Assembly: GCF_051020975.1 (NCBI RefSeq)
Contig: NW_027478166.1
Span: forward strand, 11,161,501-11,225,500
From: Osmia lignaria lignaria
Taxonomy: Eukaryota > Arthropoda > Insecta > Hymenoptera > Megachilidae
Direction of reading: 5' to 3'
Length of the DNA stretch: 64,000 bases
Made by a program: the position numbers and the translations under genes. Below the pieces are notes generated by a model. It was not told the DNA's origin and did no database searches. It saw nothing but the letters and a program-made list of their open reading frames with translations. The number at the start of each line of letters is the position of its first letter. Positions within the stretch are counted from its first letter, which is position 1. Shown here one piece after another: positions 46,143-59,979 of this stretch.

Positions 46143-47430
46143 GATCAGAAGCGTAGTTTTCGAGATATATCGAGATATTTAAAAGTTCCGAAGCCGCACC
46201 AACATAATAGGGATACAGAAACACCGTGGCCCCTTTCTTTGAGATAACTCTGCACTAGTGCGAGCCGCAAATGCCACTTCCAGCTTAGCTGTGCAGAAGA
46301 AGAACAACAAGAAGAAGAAATATCTCGAAATATGTCCGTCAGGCCCCTTCCCTTGAGATATATCTGCAAATATCTCGGAAACGAAGCGAGCTATGGCAAA
46401 ATGTTAAGAGACCTTTTTTGTAGAGAATTAAGTTTCCTACTTTTTATGTTCTATGATATTTTTTGATCAGATGCGTAGTTCTCGAGATATATCAAGATAT
46501 TTAAAAGTTCCGAAGCCGCACCAACATAATAGAGATACAGAAACACCGTGGCCCCTTTCTTTGAGATAACTCTGCACTAGTGCGAGCCGCAAATCTCACT
46601 TCCAGCTTAGCTGTGCAGAAGAAGAACAACAAGAAGAAGAAATATCTCGAAATATGTCCGTCAGGCCCCTTCCCTTGAGATATATCTGCAAATATCTCGG
46701 AAACGAAGCGAGCTATGGCAAAATGTTAAGAGACCTTTTTTGTAGAGAATTAAGTTTCCTACTTTTTATGTTCTATGATATTTTTTGATCAGATGCGTAG
46801 TTCTCGAGATATATCAAGATATTTAAAAGTTCCGAAGCCGCACCAACATAATAGAGATACAGAAACACCGTGGCCCCTTTCTTTGAGATAACTCTGCACT
46901 ATTGCGAGCTGCAAATGCCACTTCCAGCTTAGCTGTGCAGAGGAAGAACAACAAGAAGAAGAAATATCTCGAAATATGTCCGTCAGGCCCCTTCCCTTGA
47001 GATAAATCTGCAAATATCTCGGAAACGAAGCGAGCTATGGCAAAATGTTAAGAGACCTTTTTTGTAGAGAATTAAGTTTCCTACTTTTTATGTTCTATGA
47101 TATTTTTTGATCAGATGCGTAGTTCTCGAGATATATCAAGATATTTAAAAGTTCCGAATCCGCACCAACATAATAGAGATACAGAAACACCGTGGCCCCT
47201 TTCTTTGAGATAACTCTGCACTATTGCGAGCTGTAAATGCCACTTCCAGCTTAGCTGTGCAGAAGAAGAATAACAAGAAGAAGAAATATCTCGAAATATG
47301 TCCGTCAGGCCCCTTCCCTTGAGATAAATCTGCAAATATCTCGGAAACGAAGGGAGCTATGGCAAAATGTTGAGAGACCTTTTTTGTAGAGAATTAAGTT
47401 TCCTACAATTTATGTTCTATGATATTTTTT
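46143..47430 (+). repeat. Tetramer HOR B-X-A-Y, copy 1
   Basis: Order: B, X (AAATCTCACTTCC), A (GCAGAGGAAG), Y (GAATCCGCACC, CTGTAAATGCC, GAATAACAAG). Repeated at 47431-48717. The Y tail here reads GAAGGGAGC and TGTTGAGAG. Confidence 0.88.
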
Positions 47431-48717
47431 GATCAGAAGCGTAGTTTTCGAGATATATCGAGATATTTAAAAGTTCCGAAGCCGCACCAACATAATAGGG
47501 ATACAGAAACACCGTGGCCCCTTTCTTTGAGATAACTCTGCACTAGTGCGAGCCGCAAATGCCACTTCCAGCTTAGCTGTGCAGAAGAAGAACAACAAGA
47601 AGAAGAAATATCTCGAAATATGTCCGTCAGGCCCCTTCCCTTGAGATATATCTGCAAATATCTCGGAAACGAAGCGAGCTATGGCAAAATGTTAAGAGAC
47701 CTTTTTTGTAGAGAATTAAGTTTCCTACTTTTTATGTTCTATGATATTTTTGATCAGATGCGTAGTTCTCGAGATATATCAAGATATTTAAAAGTTCCGA
47801 AGCCGCACCAACATAATAGAGATACAGAAACACCGTGGCCCCTTTCTTTGAGATAACTCTGCACTAGTGCGAGCCGCAAATCTCACTTCCAGCTTAGCTG
47901 TGCAGAAGAAGAACAACAAGAAGAAGAAATATCTCGAAATATGTCCGTCAGGCCCCTTCCCTTGAGATATATCTGCAAATATCTCGGAAACGAAGCGAGC
48001 TATGGCAAAATGTTAAGAGACCTTTTTTGTAGAGAATTAAGTTTCCTACTTTTTATGTTCTATGATATTTTTTGATCAGATGCGTAGTTCTCGAGATATA
48101 TCAACATATTTAAAAGTTCCGAAGCCGCACCAACATAATAGAGATACAGAAACACCGTGGCCCCTTTCTTTGAGATAACTCTGCACTATTGCGAGCTGCA
48201 AATGCCACTTCCAGCTTAGCTGTGCAGAGGAAGAACAACAAGAAGAAGAAATATCTCGAAATATGTCCGTCAGGCCCCTTCCCTTGAGATAAATCTGCAA
48301 ATATCTCGGAAACGAAGCGAGCTATGGCAAAATGTTAAGAGACCTTTTTTGTAGAGAATTAAGTTTCGTACTTTTTATGTTCTATGATATTTTTTGATCA
48401 GTAGCGTAGTTCTCGAGATATATCAAGATATTTAAAAGTTCCGAATCCGCACCAACATAATAGAGATACAGAAACACCGTGGCCCCTTTCTTTGAGATAA
48501 CTCTGCACTATTGCGAGCTGTAAATGCCACTTCCAGCTTAGCTGTGCAGAAGAAGAATAACAAGAAGAAGAAATATCTCGAAATATGTCCGTCAGGCCCC
48601 TTCCCTTGAGATATATCTGCAAATATCTCGGAAACGAAGCGAGCTATGGCAAAATGTTAAGAGACCTTTTTTGTAGAGAATTATGTTTCCTACAATTTAG
48701 GTTCTATGATATTTTTT
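47431..48717 (+). repeat. Tetramer HOR B-X-A-Y, copy 2
   Basis: Same order. The copy is one base shorter because the T-run before 47752 has five T instead of six. Its A unit carries ATATCAACATATTT, also found at 54509; its Y unit starts GATCAGTAGCG. Confidence 0.88.
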
Positions 48718-49039
48718 GATCAGAAGCGTAGTTTTCGAGATATATCGAGATATTTAAAAGTTCCGAAGCCGCACCAACATAATAGGGATACAGAAACACC
48801 GTGGCCCCTTTCTTTGAGATAACTCTGCACTAGTGCGAGCCGCAAATGCCACTTCCAGCTTAGCTGTGCAGAAGAAGAACAACAAGAAGAAGAAATATCT
48901 CGAAATATGTCCGTCAGGCCCCTTCCCTTGAGATAAATCTGCAAATATCTCGGAAACGAAGCGAGCTATGGCAAAATGTTAAGAGACCTTTTTTGTAGAG
49001 AATTAAGTTTCCCACTTTTTATGTTCTATGATATTTTTT
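48718..49039 (+). repeat. Class B monomer preceding the D-B-A*-B copy
   Basis: Preceded by CAATTTAGGTTC, as are the B units that close the two 9-mer copies, so the Y-to-B junction is the same as near 42263 and 45159. Confidence 0.8.
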
Positions 49040-50969
49040 GATCAGATGCGTAGTTCTCGAGATATATCAAGATATTTAAAAGTTCCGAACCCGCACCAAC
49101 ATAATAGAGATACAGAAACACCGTGGCCCCTTTCTTTGAGATAACTCTGACCTTTGCGAGCTGCAAATGCCACTTCCAGCTTAGCTGTGCAGAGGAAGAA
49201 CAACAAGAAGAAGAAATATCTCGAAATATGTCCGTCAGGCCAGTTCCTTTGAGCTGAATCTGCAAATATCTCGGAAACGAAGCGAGCTATGGCAAAATGT
49301 TAAGAGACGTTGTTTATAGAGAATTATGTTTCCTACAATTTATGTTCTATGATATTTTTTGATCAGAAGCGTAGTTTTCGAGATATATCGAGATATTTAA
49401 AAGTTCCGAAGCCGCACCAACATAATAGGGATACAGAAACACCGTGGCCCCTTTCTTTGAGATAACTCTGCACTAGTGCGAGCCGCAAATGCCACTTCCA
49501 GCTTAGCTGTGCAGAAGAAGAACAACAAGAAGAAGAAATATCTCGAAATATGTCCGTCAGGCCCCTTCCCTTGAGATAAATCTGCAAATATCTCGGAAAC
49601 GAAGCGAGCTATGGCAAAATGTTAAGAGACCTTTTTTGTAGATAATTAAGTTTCCTACTTTTTATGTTCTATGATATTTTTTGATCAGATGCGTAGTTCT
49701 CGAGATATATCAAGATATTTAAAAGTTCCGAAGCCGCACCAACATAATAGAGATACAGAAACACCGTGGCCCCTTTCTTTGAGATAACTCTGCACTATGG
49801 CGAGCTGCAAATGCCACTTCCAGCTTAGCTGTGCAGAAGAAGAACAACAAGAAGAAGAAATATCTCGAAATATGTCCGTCAGGCCCCTTCCCTTGAGATA
49901 AATCTGCAAATATCTCGGAAACGAAGAGAGCTATGGCAAAATGTTAAGAGACCTTTTTTGTAGAGAATTAAGTTTCCTACAATTTATGTTCTATGATATT
50001 TTTTGATCAGAAGCGTAGTTTTCGAGATATATCGAGATATTTAAAAGTTCCGAAGCCGCACCAACATAATAGGGATACAGAAACACCGTGGCCCCTTTCT
50101 TTGAGATAACTCTGCACTAGTGCGAGCCGCAAATGCCACTTCCAGCTTAGCTGTGCAGAAGAAGAACAACAAGAAGAAGAAATATCTCGAAATATGTCCG
50201 TCAGGCCCCTTCCCTTGAGATAAATCTGCAAATATCTCGGAAACGAAGCGAGCTATGGCAAAATGTTAAGAGACCTTTTTTGTAGAGAATTAAGTTTCCC
50301 ACTTTTTATGTTCTATGATATTTTTTGATCAGATGCGTAGTTCTCGAGATATATCAAGATATTTAAAAGTTCCGAACCCGCACCAACATAATAGAGATAC
50401 AGAAACACCGTGGCCCCTTTCTTTGAGATAACTCTGACCTTTGCGAGCTGCAAATGCCACTTCCAGCTTAGCTGTGCAGAGGAAGAACAACAAGAAGAAG
50501 AAATATCTCGAAATATGTCCGTCAGGCCAGTTCCTTTGAGCTGAATCTGCAAATATCTCGGAAACGAAGCGAGCTATGGCAAAATGTTAAGAGACGTTGT
50601 TTATAGAGAATTATGTTTCCTACAATTTATGTTCTATGATATTTTTTGATCAGAAGCGTAGTTTTCGAGATATATCGAGATATTTAAAAGTTCCGAAGCC
50701 GCACCAACATAATAGGGATACAGAAACACCGTGGCCCCTTTCTTTGAGATAACTCTGCACTAGTGCGAGCCGCAAATGCCACTTCCAGCTTAGCTGTGCA
50801 GAAGAAGAACAACAAGAAGAAGAAATATCTCGAAATATGTCCGTCAGGCCCCTTCCCTTGAGATAAATCTGCAAATATCTCGGAAACGAAGCGAGCTATG
50901 GCAAAATGTTAAGAGACCTTTTTTGTAGAGAATTAAGTTTCCTACTTTTTATGTTCTATGATATTTTTT
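49040..50969 (+). repeat. Six-monomer third copy of the nonamer's first part
   Basis: Order D, B, A*, B, D, B, as in the first six units of the nonamers at 39708 and 42604. After the following A unit it departs, going to a B/D chimera (51292) instead of Y. Confidence 0.88.
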
Positions 50970-51934
50970 GATCAGATGCGTAGTTCTCGAGATATATCAA
51001 GATATTTAAAAGTTCCGAAGCCGCACCAACATAATAGAGATACAGAAACACCGTGGCCCCTTTCTTTGAGATAACTCTGCACTATTGCGAGCTGCAAATG
51101 CCACTTCCAGCTTAGCTGTGCAGAAGAAGAACAACAAGAAGAAGAAATATCTCGAAATATGTCCGTCAGGCCCCTTCCCTTGAGATATATCTGCAAATAT
51201 CTCGGAAACGAAGCGAGCTATGGCAAAATGTTAAGAGACCTTTTTTGTAGAGAATTCTGTTTCCTACAATTTATGTTCTATGATATTTTTTGATCAGAAG
51301 CGTAGTTTTCGAGATATATCGAGATATTTAAAAGTTCCGAACCCGCACCAACATAATAGAGATACAGAAACACCGTGGCCCCTTTCTTTGAGATAACTCT
51401 GACCTTTGCGAGCTGCAAATGCCACTTCCAGCTTAGCTGTGCAGAGGAAGAACAACAAGAAGAAGAAATATCTCGAAATATGTCCGTCAGGCCAGTTCCT
51501 TTGAGCTGAATCTGCAAATATCTCGGAAACGAAGCGAGCTATGGCAAAATGTTAAGAGACGTTGTTTATAGAGAATTATGTTTCCTACAATTTATGTTCT
51601 ATGATATTTTTTGATCAGAAGCGTAGTTTTCGAGATATATCGAGATATTTAAAAGTTCCGAAGCCGCACCAACATAATAGGGATACAGAAACACCGTGGC
51701 CCCTTTCTTTGAGATAACTCTGCACTAGTGCGAGCCGCAAATGCCACTTCCAGCTTAGCTGTGCAGAAGAAGAACAACAAGAAGAAGAAATATCTCGAAA
51801 TATGTCCGTCAGGCCCCTTCCCTTGAGATAAATCTGCAAATATCTCGGAAACGAAGCGAGCTATGGCAAAATGTTAAGAGACCTTTTTTGTAGAGAATTA
51901 AGTTTCCCACTTTTTATGTTCTATGATATTTTTT
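50327..51934 (+). repeat. 1608-bp pentamer HOR, copy 1
   Basis: Order D, B, A, B/D chimera, B. Three 321-bp... in fact two 321-bp units (the D at 50327 and the chimera at 51292) account for the length. Its first two monomers overlap the six-monomer block above. Confidence 0.88.
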
Positions 51935-53542
51935 GATCAGATGCGTAGTTCTCGAGATATATCAAGATATTTAAAAGTTCCGAACCCGCACCAACATAAT
52001 AGAGATACAGAAACACCGTGGCCCCTTTCTTTGAGATAACTCTGACCTTTGCGAGCTGCAAATGCCACTTCCAGCTTAGCTGTGCAGAGGAAGAACAACA
52101 AGAAGAAGAAATATCTCGAAATATGTCCGTCAGGCCAGTTCCTTTGAGCTGAATCTGCAAATATCTCGGAAACGAAGCGAGCTATGGCAAAATGTTAAGA
52201 GACGTTGTTTATAGAGAATTATGTTTCCTACAATTTATGTTCTATGATATTTTTTGATCAGAAGCGTAGTTTTCGAGATATATCGAGATATTTAAAAGTT
52301 CCGAAGCCGCACCAACATAATAGGGATACAGAAACACCGTGGCCCCTTTCTTTGAGATAACTCTGCACTAGTGCGAGCCGCAAATGCCACTTCCAGCTTA
52401 GCTGTGCAGAAGAAGAACAACAAGAAGAAGAAATATCTCGAAATATGTCCGTCAGGCCCCTTCCCTTGAGATAAATCTGCAAATATCTCGGAAACGAAGC
52501 GAGCTATGGCAAAATGTTAAGAGACCTTTTTTGTAGAGAATTAAGTTTCCTACTTTTTATGTTCTATGATATTTTTTGATCAGATGCGTAGTTCTCGAGA
52601 TATATCAAGATATTTAAAAGTTCCGAAGCCGCACCAACATAATAGAGATACAGAAACACCGTGGCCCCTTTCTTTGAGATAACTCTGCACTATTGCGAGC
52701 TGCAAATGCCACTTCCAGCTTAGCTGTGCAGAAGAAGAACAACAAGAAGAAGAAATATCTCGAAATATGTCTGTCAGGCCCCTTCCCTTGAGATATATCT
52801 GCAAATATCTCGGAAACGAAGCGAGCTATGGCAAAATGTTAAGAGACCTTTTTTGTAGAGAATTCTGTTTCCTACAATTTATGTTCTATGATATTTTTTG
52901 ATCAGAAGCGTAGTTTTCGAGATATATCGAGATATTTAAAAGTTCCGAACCCGCACCAACATAATAGAGATACAGAAACACCGTGGCCCCTTTCTTTGAG
53001 ATAACTCTGACCTTTGCGAGCTGCAAATGCCACTTCCAGCTTAGCTGTGCAGAGGAAGAACAACAAGAAGAAGAAATATCTCGAAATATGTCCGTCAGGC
53101 CAGTTCCTTTGAGCTGAATCTGCAAATATCTCGGAAACGAAGCGAGCTATGGCAAAATGTTAAGAGACGTTGTTTATAGAGAATTATGTTTCCTACAATT
53201 TATGTTCTATGATATTTTTTGATCAGAAGCGTAGTTTTCGAGATATATCGAGATATTTAAAAGTTCCGAAGCCGCACCAACATAATAGGGATACAGAAAC
53301 ACCGTGGCCCCTTTCTTTGAGATAACTCTGCACTAGTGCGAGCCGCAAATGCCACTTCCAGCTTAGCTGTGCAGAAGAAGAACAACAAGAAGAAGAAATA
53401 TCTCGAAATATGTCCGTCAGGCCCCTTCCCTTGAGATATATCTGCAAATATCTCGGAAACGAAGCGAGCTATGGCAAAATGTTAAGAGACCTTTTTTGTA
53501 GAGAATTAAGTTTCCTACTTTTTATGTTCTATGATATTTTTT
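51935..53542 (+). repeat. 1608-bp pentamer HOR, copy 2
   Basis: Same order D, B, A, B/D chimera, B, with the 321-bp units at 51935 and 52900. One difference is ATATGTCTGTCAGG near 52768. The last B unit ends GAGATATATCTGC where copy 1 has GAGATAAATCTGC. Confidence 0.88.
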
Positions 53543-55474
53543 GATCAGATGCGTAGTTCTCGAGATATATCAAGATATTTAAAAGTTCCGAAGCCGCACC
53601 AACATAATAGAGATACAGAAACACCGTGGCCCCTTTCTTTGAGATAACTCTGCACTATTGCGAGCTGCAAATGCCACTTCCAGCTTAGCTGTGCAGAGGA
53701 AGAACAACAAGAAGAAGAAATATCTCGAAATATGTCCGTCAGGCCCCTTCCCTTGAGATAAATCTGCAACTATCTCGGAAACGAAGCGAGCTATGGCAAA
53801 ATGTTAAGAGACCTTTTTTGTAGAGAATTAAGTTTCCTACTTTTTATGTTCTATGATATTTTTTGATCAGATGCGTAGTTCTCGAGATATATCAAGATAT
53901 TTAAAAGTTCCGAATCCGCACCAACATAATAGAGATACAGAAACACCGTGGCCCCTTTCTTTGAGATAACTCTGCACTATTGCGAGCTGTAAATGCCACT
54001 TCCAGCTTAGCTGTGCAGAAGAAGAATAACAAGAAGAAGAAATATCTCGAAATATGTCCGTCAGGCCCCTTCCCTTGAGATAAATCTGCAAATATCTCGG
54101 AAACGAAGGGAGCTATGGCAAAATGTTGAGAGACCTTTTTTGTAGAGAATTAAGTTTCCTACAATTTATGTTCTATGATATTTTTTGATCAGAAGCGTAG
54201 TTTTCGAGATATATCGAGATATTTAAAAGTTCCGAAGCCGCACCAACATAATAGGGATACAGAAACACCGTGGCCCCTTTCTTTGAGATAACTCTGCACT
54301 AGTGCGAGCCGCAAATGCCACTTCCAGCTTAGCTGTGCAGAAGAAGAACAACAAGAAGAAGAAATATCTCGAAATATGTCCGTCAGGCCCCTTCCCTTGA
54401 GATATATCTGCAAATATCTCGGAAACGAAGCGAGCTATGGCAAAATGTTAAGAGACCTTTTTTGTAGAGAATTAAGTTTCCTACTTTTTATGTTCTATGA
54501 TATTTTTTGATCAGATGCGTAGTTCTCGAGATATATCAACATATTTAAAAGTTCCGAAGCCGCACCAACATAATAGAGATACAGAAACACCGTGGCCCCT
54601 TTCTTTGAGATAACTCTGCACTATTGCGAGCTGCAAATGCCACTTCCAGCTTAGCTGTGCAGAGGAAGAACAACAAGAAGAAGAAATATCTCGAAATATG
54701 TCCGTCAGGCCCCTTCCCTTGAGATAAATCTGCAAATATCTCGGAAACGAAGCGAGCTATGGCAAAATGTTAAGAGACCTTTTTTGTAGAGAATTAAGTT
54801 TCCTACTTTTTATGTTCTATGATATTTTTTGATCAGATGCGTAGTTCTCGAGATATATCAAGATATTTAAAAGTTCCGAATCCGCACCAACATAATAGAG
54901 ATACAGAAACACCGTGGCCCCTTTCTTTGAGATAACTCTGCACTATTGCGAGCTGTAAATGCCACTTCCAGCTTAGCTGTGCAGAAGAAGAATAACAAGA
55001 AGAAGAAATATCTCGAAATATGTCCGTCAGGCCCCTTCCCTTGAGATATATCTGCAAATATCTCGGAAACGAAGCGAGCTATGGCAAAATGTTAAGAGAC
55101 CTTTTTTGTAGAGAATTATGTTTCCTACAATTTAGGTTCTATGATATTTTTTGATCAGAAGCGTAGTTTTCGAGATGTATCGAGATATTTAAAAGTTCCG
55201 AAGCCGCACCAACATAATAGAGATACAGAAACACCGTGGCCCCTTTCTTTGAGATAACTCTGCACTAGTGCGAGCCGCAAATGCCACTTCCAGCTTAGCT
55301 GTGCAGAAGAAGAACAACAAGAAGAAGAAATATCTCGAAATATGTCCGTCAGGCCCCTTCCCTTGAGATATATCTGCAAATATCTTGGAAACGAAGCGAG
55401 CTATGGCAAAATGTTAAGAGACCTTTTTTGTAGAGAATTCTGTTTCCTACAATTTATGTTCTATGATATTTTTT
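53543..55474 (+). repeat. Mosaic six-monomer block (A, Y, B, A, Y, B)
   Basis: The first three monomers match 46787-47751, including GAAGGGAGC and TGTTGAGAG in the Y tail. The next two match 48074-48717, including ATATCAACATATTT. The last matches 45178-45499, including GAGATGTATCG. The X monomer present at 47752 is absent here. Confidence 0.82.
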
Positions 55475-56760
55475 GATCAGAAGCGTAGTTTTCGAGATAT
55501 ATCGAGATATTTAAAAGTTCCGAACCCGCACCAACATAATAGAGATACAGAAACACCGTGGCCCCTTTCTTTGAGATAACTCTGACCTTTGCGAGCTGCA
55601 AATGCCACTTCCAGCTTAGCTGTGCAGAGGAAGAACAACAAGAAGAAGAAATATCTCGAAATATGTCCGTCAGGCCAGTTCCTTTGAGCTGAATCTGCAA
55701 ATATCTCGGAAACGAAGCGAGCTATGGCAAAATGTTAAGAGAAGTTGTTTATAGAGAATTATGTTTCCTACAATTTATGTTCTATGATATTTTTTGATCA
55801 GAAGCGTAGTTTTCGAGATATATCGAGATATTTAAAAGTTCCGAAGCCGCACCAACATAATAGGGATACAGAAACACCGTGGCCCCTTTCTTTGAGATAA
55901 CTCTGCACTAGTGCGAGCCGCAAATGCCACTTCCAGCTTAGCTGTGCAGAAGAAGAACAACAAGAAGAAGAAATATCTCGAAATATGTCCGTCAGGCCCC
56001 TTCCCTTGAGATAAATCTGCAAATATCTCGGAAACGAAGCGAGCTATGGCAAAATGTTAAGAGACCTTTTTTGTAGATAATTAAGTTTCCTACTTTTTAT
56101 GTTCTATGATATTTTTTGATCAGATGCGTAGTTCTCGAGATATATCAAGATATTTAAAAGTTCCGAAGCCGCACCAACATAATAGAGATACAGAAACACC
56201 GTGGCCCCTTTCTTTGAGATAACTCTGCACTATGGCGAGCTGCAAATGCCACTTCCAGCTTAGCTGTGCAGAAGAAGAACAACAAGAAGAAGAAATATCT
56301 CGAAATATGTCCGTCAGGCCCCTTCCCTTGAGATAAATCTGCAAATATCTCGGAAACGAAGAGAGCTATGGCAAAATGTTGAGAGACCTTTTTTGTAGAG
56401 AATTAAGTTTCCTACAATTTATGTTGTATGATATTTTTTGATCAGAAGCGTAGTTTTCGAGATATATCGAGATATTTAAAAGTTCCGAAGCCGCACCAAC
56501 ATAATAGGGATACAGAAACACCGTGGCCCCTTTCTTTGAGATAACTCTGCACTAGTGCGAGCCGCAAATGCCACTTCCAGCTTAGCTGTGCAGAAGAAGA
56601 ACAACAAGAAGAAGAAATATCTCGAAATATGTCCGTCAGGCCCCTTCCCTTGAGATAAATCTGCAAATATCTCGGAAACGAAGAGAGCTATGGCAAAATG
56701 TTAAGAGACTTTTTTGTAGAGAATTAAGTTTCCTACAATTTATGTTCTATGATATTTTTT
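55475..56760 (+). repeat. Last D-B-A*-B tetramer, with chimeric D
   Basis: Order B/D chimera, B, A*, B. The A* unit at 56118 is preceded by GTAGATAATTAAG, as in all other copies of the tetramer. The final unit is 321 bp because of GAGACTTTTTTG near 56705. It is the rightmost class D unit in the window. Confidence 0.85.
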
Positions 56761-58369
56761 GATCAGAAGCGTAGTTTTCGAGATATATCGAGATATTTAA
56801 AAGTTCCGAAGCCGCACCAACATAATAGGGATACAGAAACACCGTGGCCCCTTTCTTTGAGAAAACTCTGCACTAGTGCGAGCCGCAAATGCCACTTGCA
56901 GCTTAGCTGTGCAGAAGAAGAACAACAAGAAGAAGAAATATCTCGAAATATGTCCGTCAGGCCCCTTCCCTTGAGATATATCTGCAAATATCTCGGAAAC
57001 GAAGCGAGCTATGGCAAAATGATAAGAGACCTTTTTTGTAGAGAATTAAGTTTCCTACTTTTTATCTTCTATGATATTTTTTGATCAGATGCGTAGTTCT
57101 CGAGATATATCAAGATATTTAAAAGTTCCGAAGCCGCACCAACATAATAGAGATACAGAAACACCGTGGCCCCTCTCTTTGAGATAACTCTGCACTATTG
57201 CGAGCTGGAAATGCCACTTCCAGGTTAGCTGTGCAGAAGAAGAACAACAACAAGAAGAAATATCTCGAAATATGTCCGTTAGGCCCCTTCCCTTGAGATA
57301 AATCTGCAAATATCTCGGAAACGAAGCGAGCTATGGCAAAATGTTAAGAGACCTTTTTTGTAGAGAATTAAGTTTCCTACTTTTTATGTTCTATGATATT
57401 TTTTGATCAGAAGCGTAGTTTTCGAGATATATCGAGATATTTAAAAGTTCCGAAGCCGCACCAACATAATAGAGATACAGAAACACCGTGGCCCCTTTCT
57501 TTGAGATAACTCTGCACGATTGCGAGCTGGAAATGCCACTTCCAATTTAGCTGTGCAGAAGAAGAACAACAAGAAGAAGAAATATCTCGAAATATGTCCG
57601 TCAGGCCCCTTCCCTTGAGATATATCTGCAAATATCTCGGAAACGAAGCGAGCTATGGCAAAATGTTAAGAGACCTTTTGTGTAGAGAATAAAGTTTCCT
57701 ACTTTTTATGTAGTATGATATTTTTTGATCAGATGCGTAGTTCTCGAGATATATCAAGATATTTAAAAGTTCCGAAGCCGCACCAACATAATAGAGATAC
57801 AGAAACACCGTGGCCCCTTTCTTTGAGATAACTCTGCACTATTGCGCGCTGCAAATGCCACTTCCAGCTTAGCTGTGCAGAGGAAGAACAACAAGAAGAA
57901 GAAATATCTCGAAATATGTCCGTCAGGCCCCTTCCCTTGAGATAAATCTGCAAATATCTCGGAAACCAAGCGAGCTATGGCAAAATGTTAAGAGACCTTT
58001 TTTGTAGAGAATTATGTTTCCTACAATTTATGTTCTATGATATTTTTGATCAGAAGCGTAGTTTTCGAGATATATCGAGATATTTAAAAGTTCCGAAGCC
58101 GCACCAACATAATAGAGATACAGAAACACCGTGGCCCCTTCCTTTGAGATAACTCTGCACTAGTGCGAGCCGCAAATGCCACTTCCAGCTTAGCTGTGCA
58201 GAAGAAGGACAACAAGAAGAAGAAATATCTCGAAATATGTCCGTCAGGCCCCTTCCCTTGAGATAAATCTGCAAATATCTCGGAAACGAAGCGAGCTATT
58301 GCAAAATGTTTAGAGACCTTTCTTGTAGAGAATTAAGTTTCCTACTTTTTATGTAGTATGATATTTTTT
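56761..58369 (+). repeat. Transition from the D domain to the right flank
   Basis: Monomers at 56761 (B, GAGAAAACTC), 57083 (CCCCTCTC, CAGGTTAGC, ACAACAACAAG), 57405 (B start, GCACGATTGCG, CAATTTAGC), 57727 (321 bp, TTGCGCGCTGC, GGAAACCAAGCG) and 58048 (B, GAAGAAGGAC). Old left-flank markers such as GCACGATTGCG and TTGCGCGCTGC reappear here. Confidence 0.8.
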
Positions 58370-59979
58370 GATCAGATGCGTAGTTCTCGAGATATATCAA
58401 GATATTTAAAAGTTCCGAAGCCGCACCAACATAATAGAGATACAGAAACACCGTGGCCCCTTTCTTTGAGATAACTCTGCACTATTGCGCGCTGCAAATG
58501 CCACTTCGAGCTTAGCTGTGCAGAAGAAGAACAACAAGAAGAAGAAATACCTCGAAATATGTCCGTCAGACCCCTTCCCTTGAGATGAATCTGCAAATAT
58601 CTCGGAAACGAAGCGAGCTATGGCAAAATGTTAAGAGACCTTTTTTGTAGAGAATTAAGTTTCCTACTTTTTATGTTCTATGATATTTTTTGATCAGATG
58701 CGTAGTTCTCGAGATATATCAAGATATTTAAAAGTTCCGAAGCCGCACCAACATAATAGAGATACAGAAACACCGTGGCCTCTTTCTTTGAGATAACTCT
58801 GCACTATTGCGAGCTGCAAATGCCACTTCGAGCTTAGCTGTGCAGAAGAAGAACAACAAGAAGAAGAAATATCTCGAAATATGTCCGTCAGACCCCTGCC
58901 CTTGAGATGAATCTGCAAATATCTCGGAAACGAAGCGAGCTATGGCAAAATGTTAAGAGACCTTTTTTGTAGAGAATTAAGTTTCCTACTTTTTATGTTC
59001 GATGATATTTTTTGATCAGATGCGTAGTTCTCGAGATATATCAAGATATTTAAAAGTTCCGAAGCTGCACCAACATAATAGAGGTACAGAAACACCGTGG
59101 CCTCTTTCTTTGAGATAACTCTGCACTATTGCGAGCTGCAAATGCCACTTCGAGCTTAGCTGTGCAGAAGAAGAACAACAAGAAGAAGAAATATCTCGAA
59201 ATATGTCCGTCAGACCCCTTCCCTTGAGATGAATCTGCAAATATCTCGGAAACGAAGCGAGCTATGGCAAAATGTTAAGAGACCTTTTTTGTAGAGAATT
59301 AAGTTTCCTACTTTTTATGTTCTATGATATTTTTTGATCAGATGCGTAGTTCTCGAGATATATCAAGATATTTAAAAGTTCCGAAGCCGCACCAACATAA
59401 TAGAGATACAGAAACACCGTGGCCCCTTTCTTTGAGATAACTCTGCACTATTGCGAGCTGCAAATGCCACTTCCAGCCAAGCTGTGCAGAGGAAGAACAA
59501 CAAGAAGAAGAAATATCTCGAAATATGTCCGTCAGGCCAGTTCCTTTGAGCTGAATCTGCAAATATCTCGGAAACGAAGCGAGCTATGGCAAAATGTTAA
59601 GAGACGTTTTTTGTAGAGAATTATGTTTCCTACAATTTATGTTCGATGATATTTTTTGATCAGATGCGTAGTTCTCGAGATATATCAAGATATTTAAAAG
59701 TTCCGAAGCTGCACCAACATAATAGAGGTACAGAAACACCGTGGCCTCTTTCTTTGAGATAACTCTGCACTATTGCGAGCTGCAAATGCCGCTTCGAGCT
59801 TAGCTGTGCAGAAGAAGAACAACAAGAAGAAGAAATATCTCGAAATATGTCCGTCAGACCCCTTCCCTTGAGATGAATCTGCAAATATCTCGGAAACGAA
59901 GCGAACTATGGCAAAATGTTAAGAGACCTTTTTTGTAGAGAATTAAGTTTCCTCCTTTTTATGTTCTGTGATATTTTTT
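58370..59979 (+). repeat. Right-flank class R monomers
   Basis: Monomers at 58370, 58692, 59014 and 59658 carry CACTTCGAGC or GCTTCGAGC, GTCAGACCCC and GAGATGAATC. Several add GTGGCCTC. The unit at 59336 between them is a D precursor (GGCCAGTTCC, GAGCTGAATC, intact CACTATTGCG). Class R recurs at 62878, 63522 and in the partial unit at 63844 (as CACTTGGAGC), and nowhere left of 58 kb. Confidence 0.85.

Noticed and set aside
56749..57084. 111-codon plus-strand frame, and similar frames at 14058, 47620, 59419 and 60707
   Set aside because: Each exists only because a single change removes a stop, for example GAGAAAAC for GAGATAAC near 56861. No homologous frame is kept in other monomers.
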